A DNA stretch of 64,000 bases, taken from contig NZ_OU015584.1 of assembly GCF_907165195.1 (NCBI RefSeq), positions 3,916,027-3,980,026 on the forward strand, read 5' to 3'. Source of the stretch: Parvicella tangerina. Its GTDB lineage: Bacteria > Bacteroidota > Bacteroidia > Flavobacteriales_D > Parvicellaceae. Below, piece after piece: positions 41,614-50,335 of the stretch. Each line of letters opens with the position of its first letter. Within the stretch, counting starts at the first letter, position 1. Under the pieces are notes generated by a model. The model ran no database searches, had not been told where the DNA came from, and saw only the letters and a list, made by a program, of their open reading frames with translations. A program made the translations under genes and the position numbers.

Positions 41614-43101
41614 TTATAGTTTATAAGACTTTACGAATGATATCGCCTTCTCCATAGCTTCATGCATATAGATGTCTTCATCGATAAATGACACCTCATT
41701 TCTAAAGTCATTGTAAATCTTTTTAAGCTTCGGAGATGTCTTTTCAGCTCCTCTAAAATCAAGCGCTTGACAAGCTGTTAGCAACTCAACACCTAGAATC
41801 TTTTCAAGATTTGTGACCACTTCACATAACTTCACTACTGCATTGGCTCCCATCGACACATGGTCTTCCTGTCCTTGTGAAGAGTCAATCGTATCAACTG
41901 AAGCAGGCGTGCAAAGCGTCTTGTTCTTGCTTACTACGGAAGCAATAGCATACTGGGCGATCATGAAACCACTGTTAATTCCTGATTTTGCTACTAAAAA
42001 TGAAGGGAGTTCACGAGTTCCGCCAATAAGTTTATACACTCTTCGTTCACTCATGCTGCCCAACTCTGCCAGAGCAATGCTTAAAAAGTCAGCCTGAAGA
42101 GCCAGTGGTTGCCCATGAAAATTCCCTGCTGAAACAATCATATCATCATCGGGAAAAATGGTTGGGTTGTCCGTCACAGCGTTAATTTCTCGGGTGTAAA
42201 CTTCTTCTGCATTGGCAATAACATCTTTACTTGCTCCATGAACCTGCGGCATACATCTAAACGAATAAGGATCTTGAACATTAACTTTCGGCTGGTCAAT
42301 CAGTTGGCTGCCTGCTAATAGTTCTCTTAACCTTTCTGCCGTTGCTATTTGCCCAGAATGACCTCTTACCTCATGAACTTGAGACGTAAATGGTTCCTTC
42401 CTCCCGTCAAAGGCTTCCAGAGAGAGAGCTCCGATCACGTCTGACAAATCTGATAGTTTTTTTGCCTTGATCAATGCCCAGCAGCCATGCGCACTCATAA
42501 ACTGTGTCCCATTCAACAAAGCCAATCCTTCTTTACTTTTCAGCTTCAACGGACTCCAATTCTTCGTTGCCAAAACTTCTGATGCCTTTTTCTTCTGGCC
42601 TTCATAGTAAACTTCTCCAAGACCTAACAAAGGTAAAGACATGTGTGCCAATGGTGCCAAATCACCAGAAGCTCCCAGAGAACCTTCCTGATAAACAACA
42701 GGAATAATATTATGGTTATAAAAATCAATCAAGCGTTGCACTGTCTCCAAGGCTACTCCGGAATGACCATAGGACAGTCCTTGTATCTTCAGCAACAACA
42801 TTATTTTCACGATTTCGGATGGAACTTCATTTCCCATGCCACAAGCATGTGACTTAACCAGGTTCTCTTGCAACTGGCTCAGCTGATCTTTTGATATTAC
42901 CGTATTACACAGTGAACCAAAACCGGTGTTAATTCCATAAAAGACCTCTTCTCCGCTTTCAATTTTCTGATCAAGATAAGATCTGCATTTATTTATTTTT
43001 TCTTTAGTCTCATCATCCAAGAAAACCTCTGCGTTACTTGATATGATTTTAGCCAATTCATCAATGCCAAGGTTGGCAATTGTAATTTTCACCCGCTCCA
43101 T
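41614..43101 (-). CDS. hutH: Histidine ammonia-lyase
   Basis: A 495-residue member of the aromatic amino acid lyase family, which deaminates histidine to urocanate. The prosthetic MIO group forms from A144-S145-G146 (GSLGASGDLAPL); the catalytic tyrosine lies in FYGINTGFG (near 55). Full length. Histidine specificity is inferred from overall similarity; tyrosine lyase relatives share the motif. The other hut genes are not in this window. Confidence 0.85.
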   Translation of the reverse strand: MERVKITIANLGIDELAKIISSNAEVFLDDETKEKINKCRSYLDQKIESGEEVFYGINTGFGSLCNTVISKDQLSQLQENLVKSHACGMGNEVPSEIVKIMLLLKIQGLSYGHSGVALETVQRLIDFYNHNIIPVVYQEGSLGASGDLAPLAHMSLPLLGLGEVYYEGQKKKASEVLATKNWSPLKLKSKEGLALLNGTQFMSAHGCWALIKAKKLSDLSDVIGALSLEAFDGRKEPFTSQVHEVRGHSGQIATAERLRELLAGSQLIDQPKVNVQDPYSFRCMPQVHGASKDVIANAEEVYTREINAVTDNPTIFPDDDMIVSAGNFHGQPLALQADFLSIALAELGSMSERRVYKLIGGTRELPSFLVAKSGINSGFMIAQYAIASVVSKNKTLCTPASVDTIDSSQGQEDHVSMGANAVVKLCEVVTNLEKILGVELLTACQALDFRGAEKTSPKLKKIYNDFRNEVSFIDEDIYMHEAMEKAISFVKSYKL

Positions 43102-43109
43102 GAATACAA

Positions 43110-44159
43110 CTACTTTATGATTTTAAAACAATGTTTTGAATTATTCATCTCTATTATAGCAAAGTACACGCCATTTGGACTTTCCCTAAGGTCAATCTGA
43201 TCAGCAGTGTAACTCCCAACTTTTTGTCCGTTTAGATTAAACACCTGAACATTTTTAAAACCATTATAATTCACCAATTTGTACACTCCGCTTGTTAGTG
43301 TAGTAGCTACCGCCAACTCATCATGATCTATGGTTTCTACTCCTGATGTGATTTCTAAGAGATATTTAGCCTCTGTGGGTTGAGAGTTTCTAACTACAAC
43401 TCGCATAACTGGTGTCTTCTCCGTATTGGTAAACCATTCATATATGGTTTCCTCTGGTCGATCAATGGTTTGTCCGAACCCAAATTGATCCACATATATC
43501 GTATCCGTTTGAAGTAGTGTTGTTTTGACTCTAATTGTATTAGGGTAGGTAGCGTTGGGTGTTGTAAGTGATCCATAGCCATCTACTACAACTTCTCTCC
43601 TAATCCACTGACCATAGGTTCCTAAATTAGGTACTGAAGCCAGGTAGTAACCAACAGAATTATGGGTCGCCATTCCATCCGTCATCGGAAAAGGGTAAAG
43701 TTGGTCAATCGTGTCGTACTTTACTGAAGCAGGTACTCCATTTATTTTAGCTCCGAACCCTTTTATTTCCAGAGAATTACTGTTGATACCATAGTAGTCA
43801 AAACGCTCTGTAATACTAACCTGCCCCATAACATCCAGATCGGCTCCCTTTTGCGCATAATCAGAGTAGTAATCTGGTTGGGTAAACTGATTATTAAAAT
43901 TCAATTGATAAGCTAAAGGGGTACTTCCTACCGAAACAATTTTCAGGCTATCCACTTGAGAAGAGGTTCCCGATGAATAGTCCCATGAATATGCTGATCC
44001 TGTCAATGTAAAGTCTTCCGTTAATAGGTCTGTTGAGTTTTGATAAATAAAAATATCTCCCGCCTGAGGCATATCACTACTTGATATGGTGATTTGGGCA
44101 TTGTTATTGTGATAAATTGACAAAAGAAAAGTTAAAAGAAGTAGATTCGTGTATCTCAT
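43110..44159 (-). CDS. Secreted protein with type IX sorting domain
   Basis: A 349-residue exported protein (signal peptide ending near NNNAQ). A beta-rich middle part is followed by a C-terminal type IX secretion sorting domain: GVYKLVNYNGFKNVQVFNLNG split by a NGQKVG turn, then PNGVYFAIIE. Middle-domain function unknown. It is 8 bp from hutH. Confidence 0.75.
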   Translation of the reverse strand: MRYTNLLLLTFLLSIYHNNNAQITISSSDMPQAGDIFIYQNSTDLLTEDFTLTGSAYSWDYSSGTSSQVDSLKIVSVGSTPLAYQLNFNNQFTQPDYYSDYAQKGADLDVMGQVSITERFDYYGINSNSLEIKGFGAKINGVPASVKYDTIDQLYPFPMTDGMATHNSVGYYLASVPNLGTYGQWIRREVVVDGYGSLTTPNATYPNTIRVKTTLLQTDTIYVDQFGFGQTIDRPEETIYEWFTNTEKTPVMRVVVRNSQPTEAKYLLEITSGVETIDHDELAVATTLTSGVYKLVNYNGFKNVQVFNLNGQKVGSYTADQIDLRESPNGVYFAIIEMNNSKHCFKIIK

Positions 44160-44210
44160 GTTATAAATTCTGCTTTTTTGTGATTAGCTTTGAGTAATAG
44201 ATTATTAAGT

Positions 44211-44867
44211 ATGCGTATCAAAAGTAGTTTTTTTTTAGTACTTGTTCTAATAAGTTCACTGGTTTACGGGCAGAACCATGATAAAGACTCCATTTATTAT
44301 GAGGGTTTGATCCAGTTTACAGGAGTTGTGGTTTCTAACGATAGTGTTAATCCTGTTCCTTTTGCTCATATTATCGATTTAAGTAGACACTCTGGGACTA
44401 CTTCTGATTTTTTCGGTTACTTCTCTTTTGTGGCGCACAAAGGAGATACCATTCGGTTTACCTCTGTAGGGTACAAAACGTCTTATTTTCATATTCCAGA
44501 CACCCTTTCTGGCAATAAATACAGTCTTATTCACGTGATGCGAATGGATACCATTCTATTGGATGAAGCCGATATTTATCCATGGCCTAACAAAGAGCAG
44601 TTTGCTGAAGCTTTTGTGAATACGAAAATTCCAAATGACGATTATAAGCGTGCAGAAGCGAACTTGAATGATGAAGCGATGGCGGCTTATGCTGAGCAGA
44701 TCCCAATGAACGGCTCAATGAACTTCAATTGGTCGATGCAACAAGTACAAAACAAACTGTATTATGCGGGGCAATTACCTCCTAATAACCTCCTCAACCC
44801 CATTGCATGGGCGAAGTTTATTAAAGCCTGGAAAAATGGAGATTTTAAACGAAAAGAAGACGATTAG
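44211..44867 (+). CDS. Exported protein with carboxypeptidase-like regulatory domain
   Basis: A 218-residue exported protein (signal peptide ending near VYGQ). Residues about 33-110 form the CarboxypepD_reg-like fold (FAHIIDLSRHSGTTSDFFG, FTSVGYKT) common in Bacteroidota envelope proteins. The helical C-terminal region is unassigned. The ATG at 44211 is preferred to an upstream TTG. The gene abuts the stop of the convergent GH16 gene. Confidence 0.7.
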   Translation: MRIKSSFFLVLVLISSLVYGQNHDKDSIYYEGLIQFTGVVVSNDSVNPVPFAHIIDLSRHSGTTSDFFGYFSFVAHKGDTIRFTSVGYKTSYFHIPDTLSGNKYSLIHVMRMDTILLDEADIYPWPNKEQFAEAFVNTKIPNDDYKRAEANLNDEAMAAYAEQIPMNGSMNFNWSMQQVQNKLYYAGQLPPNNLLNPIAWAKFIKAWKNGDFKRKEDD

Positions 44868-45842
44868 CTATTTCGTTTGCTGGTCAGAAAGAACCCAGTA
44901 TTTTACATAATCTACCTCAAACGTACACGGAAAATCATCAGGTCCATCGGGAATTCCTTCGTGCAAGTTTCTTAGCGCCATATTGAGAACCATGTGTCCG
45001 CTTTCCCTTGGCCATCCGTACATTTCTCTTCGCGCCTTGCGTTTTGGATATTTGCAAGTTACTGGACGCCCTGTCCAGGTTCTATACTTTAACTTTCTCT
45101 CCATCAGCTCATCATCCAAATAAATCAAGATTTCCTGTTCTGTAAAATAGCACGTAACGGTGTGCCACTCATCCAGGTCTTTTCTCTTTTCATGCGAAGG
45201 ACAAAAATTGTCTTTATTGGAGCCGTCATTTTCGTAATCGTAATGAACATTGGTTGTGAAGTCCCATTTGTTTTTCTTGTAAAAAACCTCAAAAATATCG
45301 AACTCATTCCACTTGCTGCCTCCAGCGGTTGGTCCATCTCCACTGTAGAGCCAAAAGGCAGGCCACATCGCATCCATGGCATCCATTCTAAACCTGATTT
45401 CATATTTTCCCTCACCAAAATCATTTTGTTTGGTCCAAATATTTGAGCTGGAATATTCATACACTCGCAAATTCATCGCACTATCTTCCATTACCTTGTC
45501 TTTCGGTTCCCAGTCGACTTGTTTTCTTGTTTTTTTCCCTTTTTGAATGCTAATTTTTAAAGTGCCATTAGAAACCTCAAGATTGTCAGGATCTAAGGTG
45601 TTAATTTGTTTCTCACTTCCATTAATCGAAGACCCTTGCTTCCACGGAATGAGCATCCATACGTCTTTGTTGATGTGCTTACCGTTAAATTCATCTTTAA
45701 ATTTTAGGACATACCGCGTATCAACACAAGGCTCCATTTGGAATGGTTCAATCTTAAAATAATCGCACAAACCATTACATTGAGAATGCACTTGAATGGC
45801 CATCAAACAAAAACAGAAAAGAATAAATATTAAGCGCCACAT
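44868..45842 (-). CDS. GH16 family glycoside hydrolase
   Basis: A 324-residue secreted endo-beta-glucanase-like enzyme (signal peptide ending near VHSQ). The catalytic motif E180-F-D182-I-F-E185 (WNEFDIFEVF) is complete, preceded by MWPAFWLYSGD. GH16 members cleave laminarin, agar, carrageenan or related beta-glycans; the substrate cannot be told from sequence alone. The TonB-dependent receptor next door, in divergent orientation, may be related. Confidence 0.87.
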   Translation of the reverse strand: MWRLIFILFCFCLMAIQVHSQCNGLCDYFKIEPFQMEPCVDTRYVLKFKDEFNGKHINKDVWMLIPWKQGSSINGSEKQINTLDPDNLEVSNGTLKISIQKGKKTRKQVDWEPKDKVMEDSAMNLRVYEYSSSNIWTKQNDFGEGKYEIRFRMDAMDAMWPAFWLYSGDGPTAGGSKWNEFDIFEVFYKKNKWDFTTNVHYDYENDGSNKDNFCPSHEKRKDLDEWHTVTCYFTEQEILIYLDDELMERKLKYRTWTGRPVTCKYPKRKARREMYGWPRESGHMVLNMALRNLHEGIPDGPDDFPCTFEVDYVKYWVLSDQQTK

Positions 45843-45942
45843 ACTCTCTTAGATAGACAACGAATATATAAATAAGTTTATCAATGTTTTCGGAACAACA
45901 CTAATTCCACAACTTTTCCGTTATTTGTACTCCATTTCAAGG

Positions 45943-48612
45943 ATGTTGAAGGGTATACTGACGATCATATCAATTTTCTTTTTTCAGTTGGTATTTTTTA
46001 CGCAATCTGCTACACTCACAGGTACCGTAAGAAATGACAAGGGGTATTATGTGAGTGATGCCAACGTTTCTATTGCCAACACCAAAAAAGGAACAACTAC
46101 CGATGAAAAAGGTCGCTTTTCGCTAGAGGTTCCAGCTGGCGAACAACTTAAAGTGGTGGTTTCCTCAGCCGAATATGATACCCATACCGAGTTCGTTACG
46201 TTAGAGGAAGGGTCTACAGAAGACTTGATCGTAATCCTCATGACCAGAATGCTGCGCCCTTTTGATGCTACGGCAAAAGACCCGGGTACTTCAGGAATGA
46301 ACTACTATAAGCCTGTTGGCGCTCAAAACATTCCTACACCCATTCCAAATATTGAAAGTCAGTTAAGGTTTTCGCAGGTAGGAGTAACTCAAAACAATGA
46401 GCTATCTGCAGGTTATAACGTAAGGGGAGGAAACTTTGATGAGAACCTCATCTATTTAAACGGTATAGAAATCTACAGGCCATTTTTAGCTCGTTCTGGT
46501 CAGCAAGAAGGAATGAGCTTCATCAACCCCTACATGGTAGATAATATTCTCTTCTCAGCAGGAGGTTTTGACGCCAGATATGGAGATAAACTCTCATCCG
46601 TTTTAGATGTTTCATACAAAGACCCTCGAGAATTTGCTGCTACTACTGTTGCCAGCTTTCTTGGAGCGAATGTTTTCGTTCAGGACAAACCCTCTGTTCG
46701 GCTTAATTATTTGCTAGGGGCACGTTACCAGACTAATGCCTACCTCTTCGGTGCATTAGATACTAAAGGTGATTATAAGCCCGCCTTTCTCGACCTGCAA
46801 GGGATGGTCAATTATCATATTAACGAAAATACCCGATTAACGCTTTTTGGAACTTATGCGGATAACAAGTATCGTATTGTTCCTGAGAATCGAGAAACCA
46901 ATTGGGGAAGTATCAATGAAGCGCTTCGGTTTACTGTCTATTATGAAGGGCAAGAAGTTACTCAATTTCGCACTGCCATGGGTGCTGCTTCTATTGAAAA
47001 CAGACCAAATGATCACCTCAAACTTTACTTCACAACTTCTATGTTTAGGACCGTGGAATCTGAAAACTTTGACATATTAGGTGAGTATCGATTAGATGAG
47101 CTCGAAAGAGATATTGGGAGTGATGATTTTGGTGAAGTTGCCTATACAAGAGGGGTTGGGGGGTTCTTAGAACACGCGAGAAATGATCTGGATGCTTTTG
47201 TAGCAAATGGCTACCACAGAGGGGTTTTGGATTGGGGAGAAGATCATAAAAACCGATTGCAGTGGGGAGTTAAATATCAACATGAAATCACCAACGATAA
47301 GATCAGCGAGTGGTATATGCTGGATTCGGCCCGTTTCAATGCGCCTCATCCTTCCGATTCAGTGGGATACGTAGACCCCAGTGCTCAACCCTATCAAGAA
47401 CTTCACCTTAGTTATTCGTTAAAATCTTCCAATAGTGTTTCGAGTAATCGCGTTACCGGGTTTATTCAAAACAGAAAAGGCTGGGAGATCAAAACCAAAC
47501 GTCAGTTTGCAGACTCCTTGATTGATGGAGACTCCACAATAGTTTGGGTAGACACCACCTTTGAAACAAGTCAATACGTGAATGCTACAATAGGTGTACG
47601 GGCACATTATTGGGATTTTAATGATCAAACGGTTATCTCTCCTCGAGCAAGCATTAATTATCGTCCAGCACTGTTTTTCAACCACAATAACGAAATGTAT
47701 AGAAGGAATGTGACGTTCCGTTTTGCCACAGGCTTCTATTACCAACCACCATTTTATCGTGAAATCAGAAACCTGAATGGTGAAATCAATCCTGAAATAA
47801 GAGCTCAACAATCGATTCATTTTGTCTTTGGCACGGATTATACCTTCTTCATGTGGGATAGGAGGTTCAAATTTACTGGAGAGGCCTATTACAAACACTT
47901 ATCAGATATTATTCCCTACGAAATAGACAATGTAAGAATTCGCTATTATGGAGAAAATAATGCTAAGGGATACGCAACTGGTTTGGACTTCAAATTGAAT
48001 GGGCAGTTTGTAAAAGGCATTGAATCCTATGCTTCCTTATCCTTTTTAAGAACGCAAGAGGATATTCTAGATGACTTTTACTATAATTACTACAATTCTG
48101 ATGATGAGTTAATCGTTCCAGGCTATACCGTAAATAATACTCCAGTAGATTCAGAGCGCATTGAACCAGGTTATATCCCAAGACCTACTGACCAATTTTT
48201 AAACTTCTCCTTGTTCTTCCAGGATAAAATGCCTGAGGAGTGGAACACAGCAAAAATCAAATGGAGTACGTTTAAGGTTAACTTAAACCTAATGTTTGGT
48301 TCAAGGCTGCCTTATGGTCCTCCGGGTGACGCTCGTTACAATGATACGATCAGGGGTACTTTCTTCAGACGGGTGGATATTGGGTTTAGTAAGGATATTA
48401 TTGGTTCGATGACAGATCGTACGAAATTTAGTGAAAAGTCTATCCTGAATCACATTGATAAAATGTGGGTTTCGCTTGAGGTGTTCAACTTACTAGACAT
48501 AGAAAACACGACCAATTATAATTGGATCACCGATGTGTCTGGCAGAAGATATTCCATACCCAATACACTGACCACAAGGAGGATTAACTTGAAATTGGTC
48601 ATACAGTTTTAG
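45943..48612 (+). CDS. TonB-dependent receptor with carboxypeptidase-like N-terminus
   Basis: An 889-residue outer-membrane receptor. A signal peptide is followed by a CarboxypepD_reg-like domain (about 25-105), a plug (AGYNVRGGNFDENLIYLNG, YGDKLSSVLDV) and a 22-strand barrel closing with LKLVIQF. It imports an unknown ligand with energy from TonB. The ATG at 45943 is preferred to a TTG 18 bp upstream. No SusD partner is adjacent, so a classical polysaccharide utilisation locus is not supported. Confidence 0.88.
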   Translation: MLKGILTIISIFFFQLVFFTQSATLTGTVRNDKGYYVSDANVSIANTKKGTTTDEKGRFSLEVPAGEQLKVVVSSAEYDTHTEFVTLEEGSTEDLIVILMTRMLRPFDATAKDPGTSGMNYYKPVGAQNIPTPIPNIESQLRFSQVGVTQNNELSAGYNVRGGNFDENLIYLNGIEIYRPFLARSGQQEGMSFINPYMVDNILFSAGGFDARYGDKLSSVLDVSYKDPREFAATTVASFLGANVFVQDKPSVRLNYLLGARYQTNAYLFGALDTKGDYKPAFLDLQGMVNYHINENTRLTLFGTYADNKYRIVPENRETNWGSINEALRFTVYYEGQEVTQFRTAMGAASIENRPNDHLKLYFTTSMFRTVESENFDILGEYRLDELERDIGSDDFGEVAYTRGVGGFLEHARNDLDAFVANGYHRGVLDWGEDHKNRLQWGVKYQHEITNDKISEWYMLDSARFNAPHPSDSVGYVDPSAQPYQELHLSYSLKSSNSVSSNRVTGFIQNRKGWEIKTKRQFADSLIDGDSTIVWVDTTFETSQYVNATIGVRAHYWDFNDQTVISPRASINYRPALFFNHNNEMYRRNVTFRFATGFYYQPPFYREIRNLNGEINPEIRAQQSIHFVFGTDYTFFMWDRRFKFTGEAYYKHLSDIIPYEIDNVRIRYYGENNAKGYATGLDFKLNGQFVKGIESYASLSFLRTQEDILDDFYYNYYNSDDELIVPGYTVNNTPVDSERIEPGYIPRPTDQFLNFSLFFQDKMPEEWNTAKIKWSTFKVNLNLMFGSRLPYGPPGDARYNDTIRGTFFRRVDIGFSKDIIGSMTDRTKFSEKSILNHIDKMWVSLEVFNLLDIENTTNYNWITDVSGRRYSIPNTLTTRRINLKLVIQF

Positions 48613-48638
48613 CCCCTCACTTGATAAGCAAGGGGCTA
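48610..48638. terminator. Hairpin between convergent genes
   Basis: TAGCCCCT (48610-48617) and AGGGGCTA (48631-48638) form an 8-bp stem at the end of the TonB receptor gene. No U-tract follows on either strand, so terminator function is weakly supported. Confidence 0.4.
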
Positions 48639-48651
48639 ACTGTTCTTAAAC

Positions 48652-49845
48652 CTATTTCTTAAGCGCTAGTTGATACGATAAGAAACTATTTTCTGTATGA
48701 GCTATTTGAAGTTGTAACTGTGTTAGTTCTTGTAAAAGCAGTTCAAGGTTGAGGTTGTTTAAGGGTAACTTTTCAGTGTCAATAACCATCGCTTTTTGAG
48801 TTGGAGCAACGGTTTTCAAAACAACATTATACGCTGAGATGGCCTTGAGAAGGCTTTCTTTGCTCCATTCATCACTAGATGATTCAAATAACTCATGCAC
48901 CAATTTCATTTCCTTGGGCTTAGTAAGTATCAAGGAAGAGTAGCTTTCTCCTTCTTTCATCGTGTGCCCTTCGATTTTTTGAACAAGGTGTTTCTTAATT
49001 TCTTCCACCTTTTGGTCAAGTGCAGTTGTAGCCTTTCTCACCTCCAAGACCTCTTCTGCATTGGAGACTTCTGCATAGAATGCTTCATTAATCGATTTAA
49101 TGTTCTGTTCATTATGTTCAACGTAGGCATAGGCATTTTGATAGCTTTCTTGCATATTTTTACTATAGCCCAGGTTATACATTCCGTAGAGTAATCCTCC
49201 CGTGGCCATCAATAAGACCGTATTTACAGTGGTTTGAAACTTCTGATCTGGTCTTCTGATGCGGGTAACAAAATATAATGGTGTATATCCAAAAACAAAT
49301 AAGGTTAATCCAGATAACATTAATAGGTTGGCATACGGCCAATGCATTAACTTAAATAAAATTCCTAATGAGGTTGTCATACCCAACAGCAATCCAAAAG
49401 AGAAGACAATCTTATCGGTTATCGATTCATCATCTCTAAATTTAAGCGCAATCATCAGCGGTAAAAATAGGAGAGCAAATAGGACAACTCCCAACACAAT
49501 CATAATTCCAGCCCCAGGTAAGTGCAGCGTTTTTAGTGTGGCTCCAGCTAAGGTTAAAATAGCGGAGGCTAATCCTGATATATAAAGTGATTTTTTCATG
49601 GTATAATAATCTTTAAACTTTAACAACAATTCTGTTTCGTCCTGAATCTCTCGAAGACTTTCTTTGAAAAATCTAGGCAATATGTATTCATAGAACTTGT
49701 AAAAGTCCCCGTTTTCGGGCATTTCATGCTCAATGACACAACATATATGATCCAATAAATCGTATCGAACTTCTTCGGTTTTAATTCCCTTGGCATATAT
49801 ATCATCAAGAATAAAATCTATCTGATCATCGGTTATTTTATGCAT
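48652..49845 (-). CDS. Membrane protein partner of a PadR regulator
   Basis: A 397-residue protein: an N-terminal cytoplasmic helical region (about 1-80), about six transmembrane helices (about 85-240) in a duplicated LHLPGAG/MHWPYAN pattern, and a C-terminal coiled-coil periplasmic or cytoplasmic region. PadR plus this type of membrane protein is a recurring pair. It overlaps the regulator by 8 bp. Function unknown. Confidence 0.65.
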   Translation of the reverse strand: MHKITDDQIDFILDDIYAKGIKTEEVRYDLLDHICCVIEHEMPENGDFYKFYEYILPRFFKESLREIQDETELLLKFKDYYTMKKSLYISGLASAILTLAGATLKTLHLPGAGIMIVLGVVLFALLFLPLMIALKFRDDESITDKIVFSFGLLLGMTTSLGILFKLMHWPYANLLMLSGLTLFVFGYTPLYFVTRIRRPDQKFQTTVNTVLLMATGGLLYGMYNLGYSKNMQESYQNAYAYVEHNEQNIKSINEAFYAEVSNAEEVLEVRKATTALDQKVEEIKKHLVQKIEGHTMKEGESYSSLILTKPKEMKLVHELFESSSDEWSKESLLKAISAYNVVLKTVAPTQKAMVIDTEKLPLNNLNLELLLQELTQLQLQIAHTENSFLSYQLALKK

Positions 49846-50182
49846 TGTTTATTCCGCCTTTCAGATCCAATAAAAATTTCATAGTGTTAATAAAATCAGC
49901 AAACTCGTTTACACGTTCATCTGCCATTACTTTTCCTTCTTCTGTGAGGGAATAATATTTTCGTACGCGTTTTCCAATATATTCCTTCTCGGTTTTCAAT
50001 TGACCCTGCTTCTCTAGAGAGTGCAACGTAGGATACAAAGCACCTTCTGTGATTTGAATTTTTTCATCTGTTAATTCTTTCACTCGTTGCGTGATCTCAT
50101 ATCCGTACATTCTACCTTGCTCTTTGAGAAGGTTCAGTACAATTGTTTTTAGGGTTCCTTTAATAAGTTCTGATGAATACAT
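49838..50182 (-). CDS. PadR-family transcriptional regulator
   Basis: A 114-residue winged-helix regulator: YGYEITQRVKEL, ITEGALYPTLHSLEKQG and RKYYSLTEEGK are diagnostic of PadR. The ATG at 50182 (MYSSEL) is taken rather than one 75 bp upstream because a complete promoter lies in between. It probably represses its own two-gene operon through the inverted repeat in that promoter. Confidence 0.88.
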   Translation of the reverse strand: MYSSELIKGTLKTIVLNLLKEQGRMYGYEITQRVKELTDEKIQITEGALYPTLHSLEKQGQLKTEKEYIGKRVRKYYSLTEEGKVMADERVNEFADFINTMKFLLDLKGGINNA

Positions 50183-50186
50183 ATGA

Positions 50187-50219
50187 CAAATATACATTAG
50201 AATCTTATGTATTTCCAAA
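50187..50219 (-). promoter_or_regulatory. Promoter and putative PadR operator
   Basis: On the minus strand TTTG (50216-50219), a 21-bp gap and TATATTTG (50187-50194). An inverted repeat ATACAT...ATGTAT (50192-50212) fills the spacer, resembling the ATGT/ACAT dyads bound by PadR proteins. The -7 box ends 4 nt from the ATG, so the message may be leaderless. Confidence 0.65.
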
Positions 50220-50246
50220 TTTATACCTAAGAAAATTAGGTATAAA
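50220..50246. repeat. Perfect 11-bp inverted repeat upstream of padR-like gene
   Basis: TTTATACCTAA, GAAAA, TTAGGTATAAA. It lies just upstream of the -33 box and could be a second operator, or a weak terminator hairpin. Confidence 0.5.
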
Positions 50247-50280
50247 AACTTAATCAACTGATTATTAGATTATTAAAAAC

Positions 50281-50310
50281 AAAAAAGGCGACTAATACTA
50301 GCCGCCTCTA
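50281..50310 (-). terminator. Intrinsic terminator of the large type IX substrate gene
   Basis: On the minus strand GGCGGCTAGT and AGTCGCC pair around a short loop and are followed by six T, 26 bp after the stop codon of the gene at 50336-53104. Confidence 0.75.
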
Positions 50311-50335
50311 CTTGCATATTATGTTTAATAAATCC

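Noticed and set aside
45943..48612. Polysaccharide utilisation locus (TonB receptor next to GH16)
   Set aside because: There is no SusD-like gene, and the two genes are divergent with unrelated neighbours.
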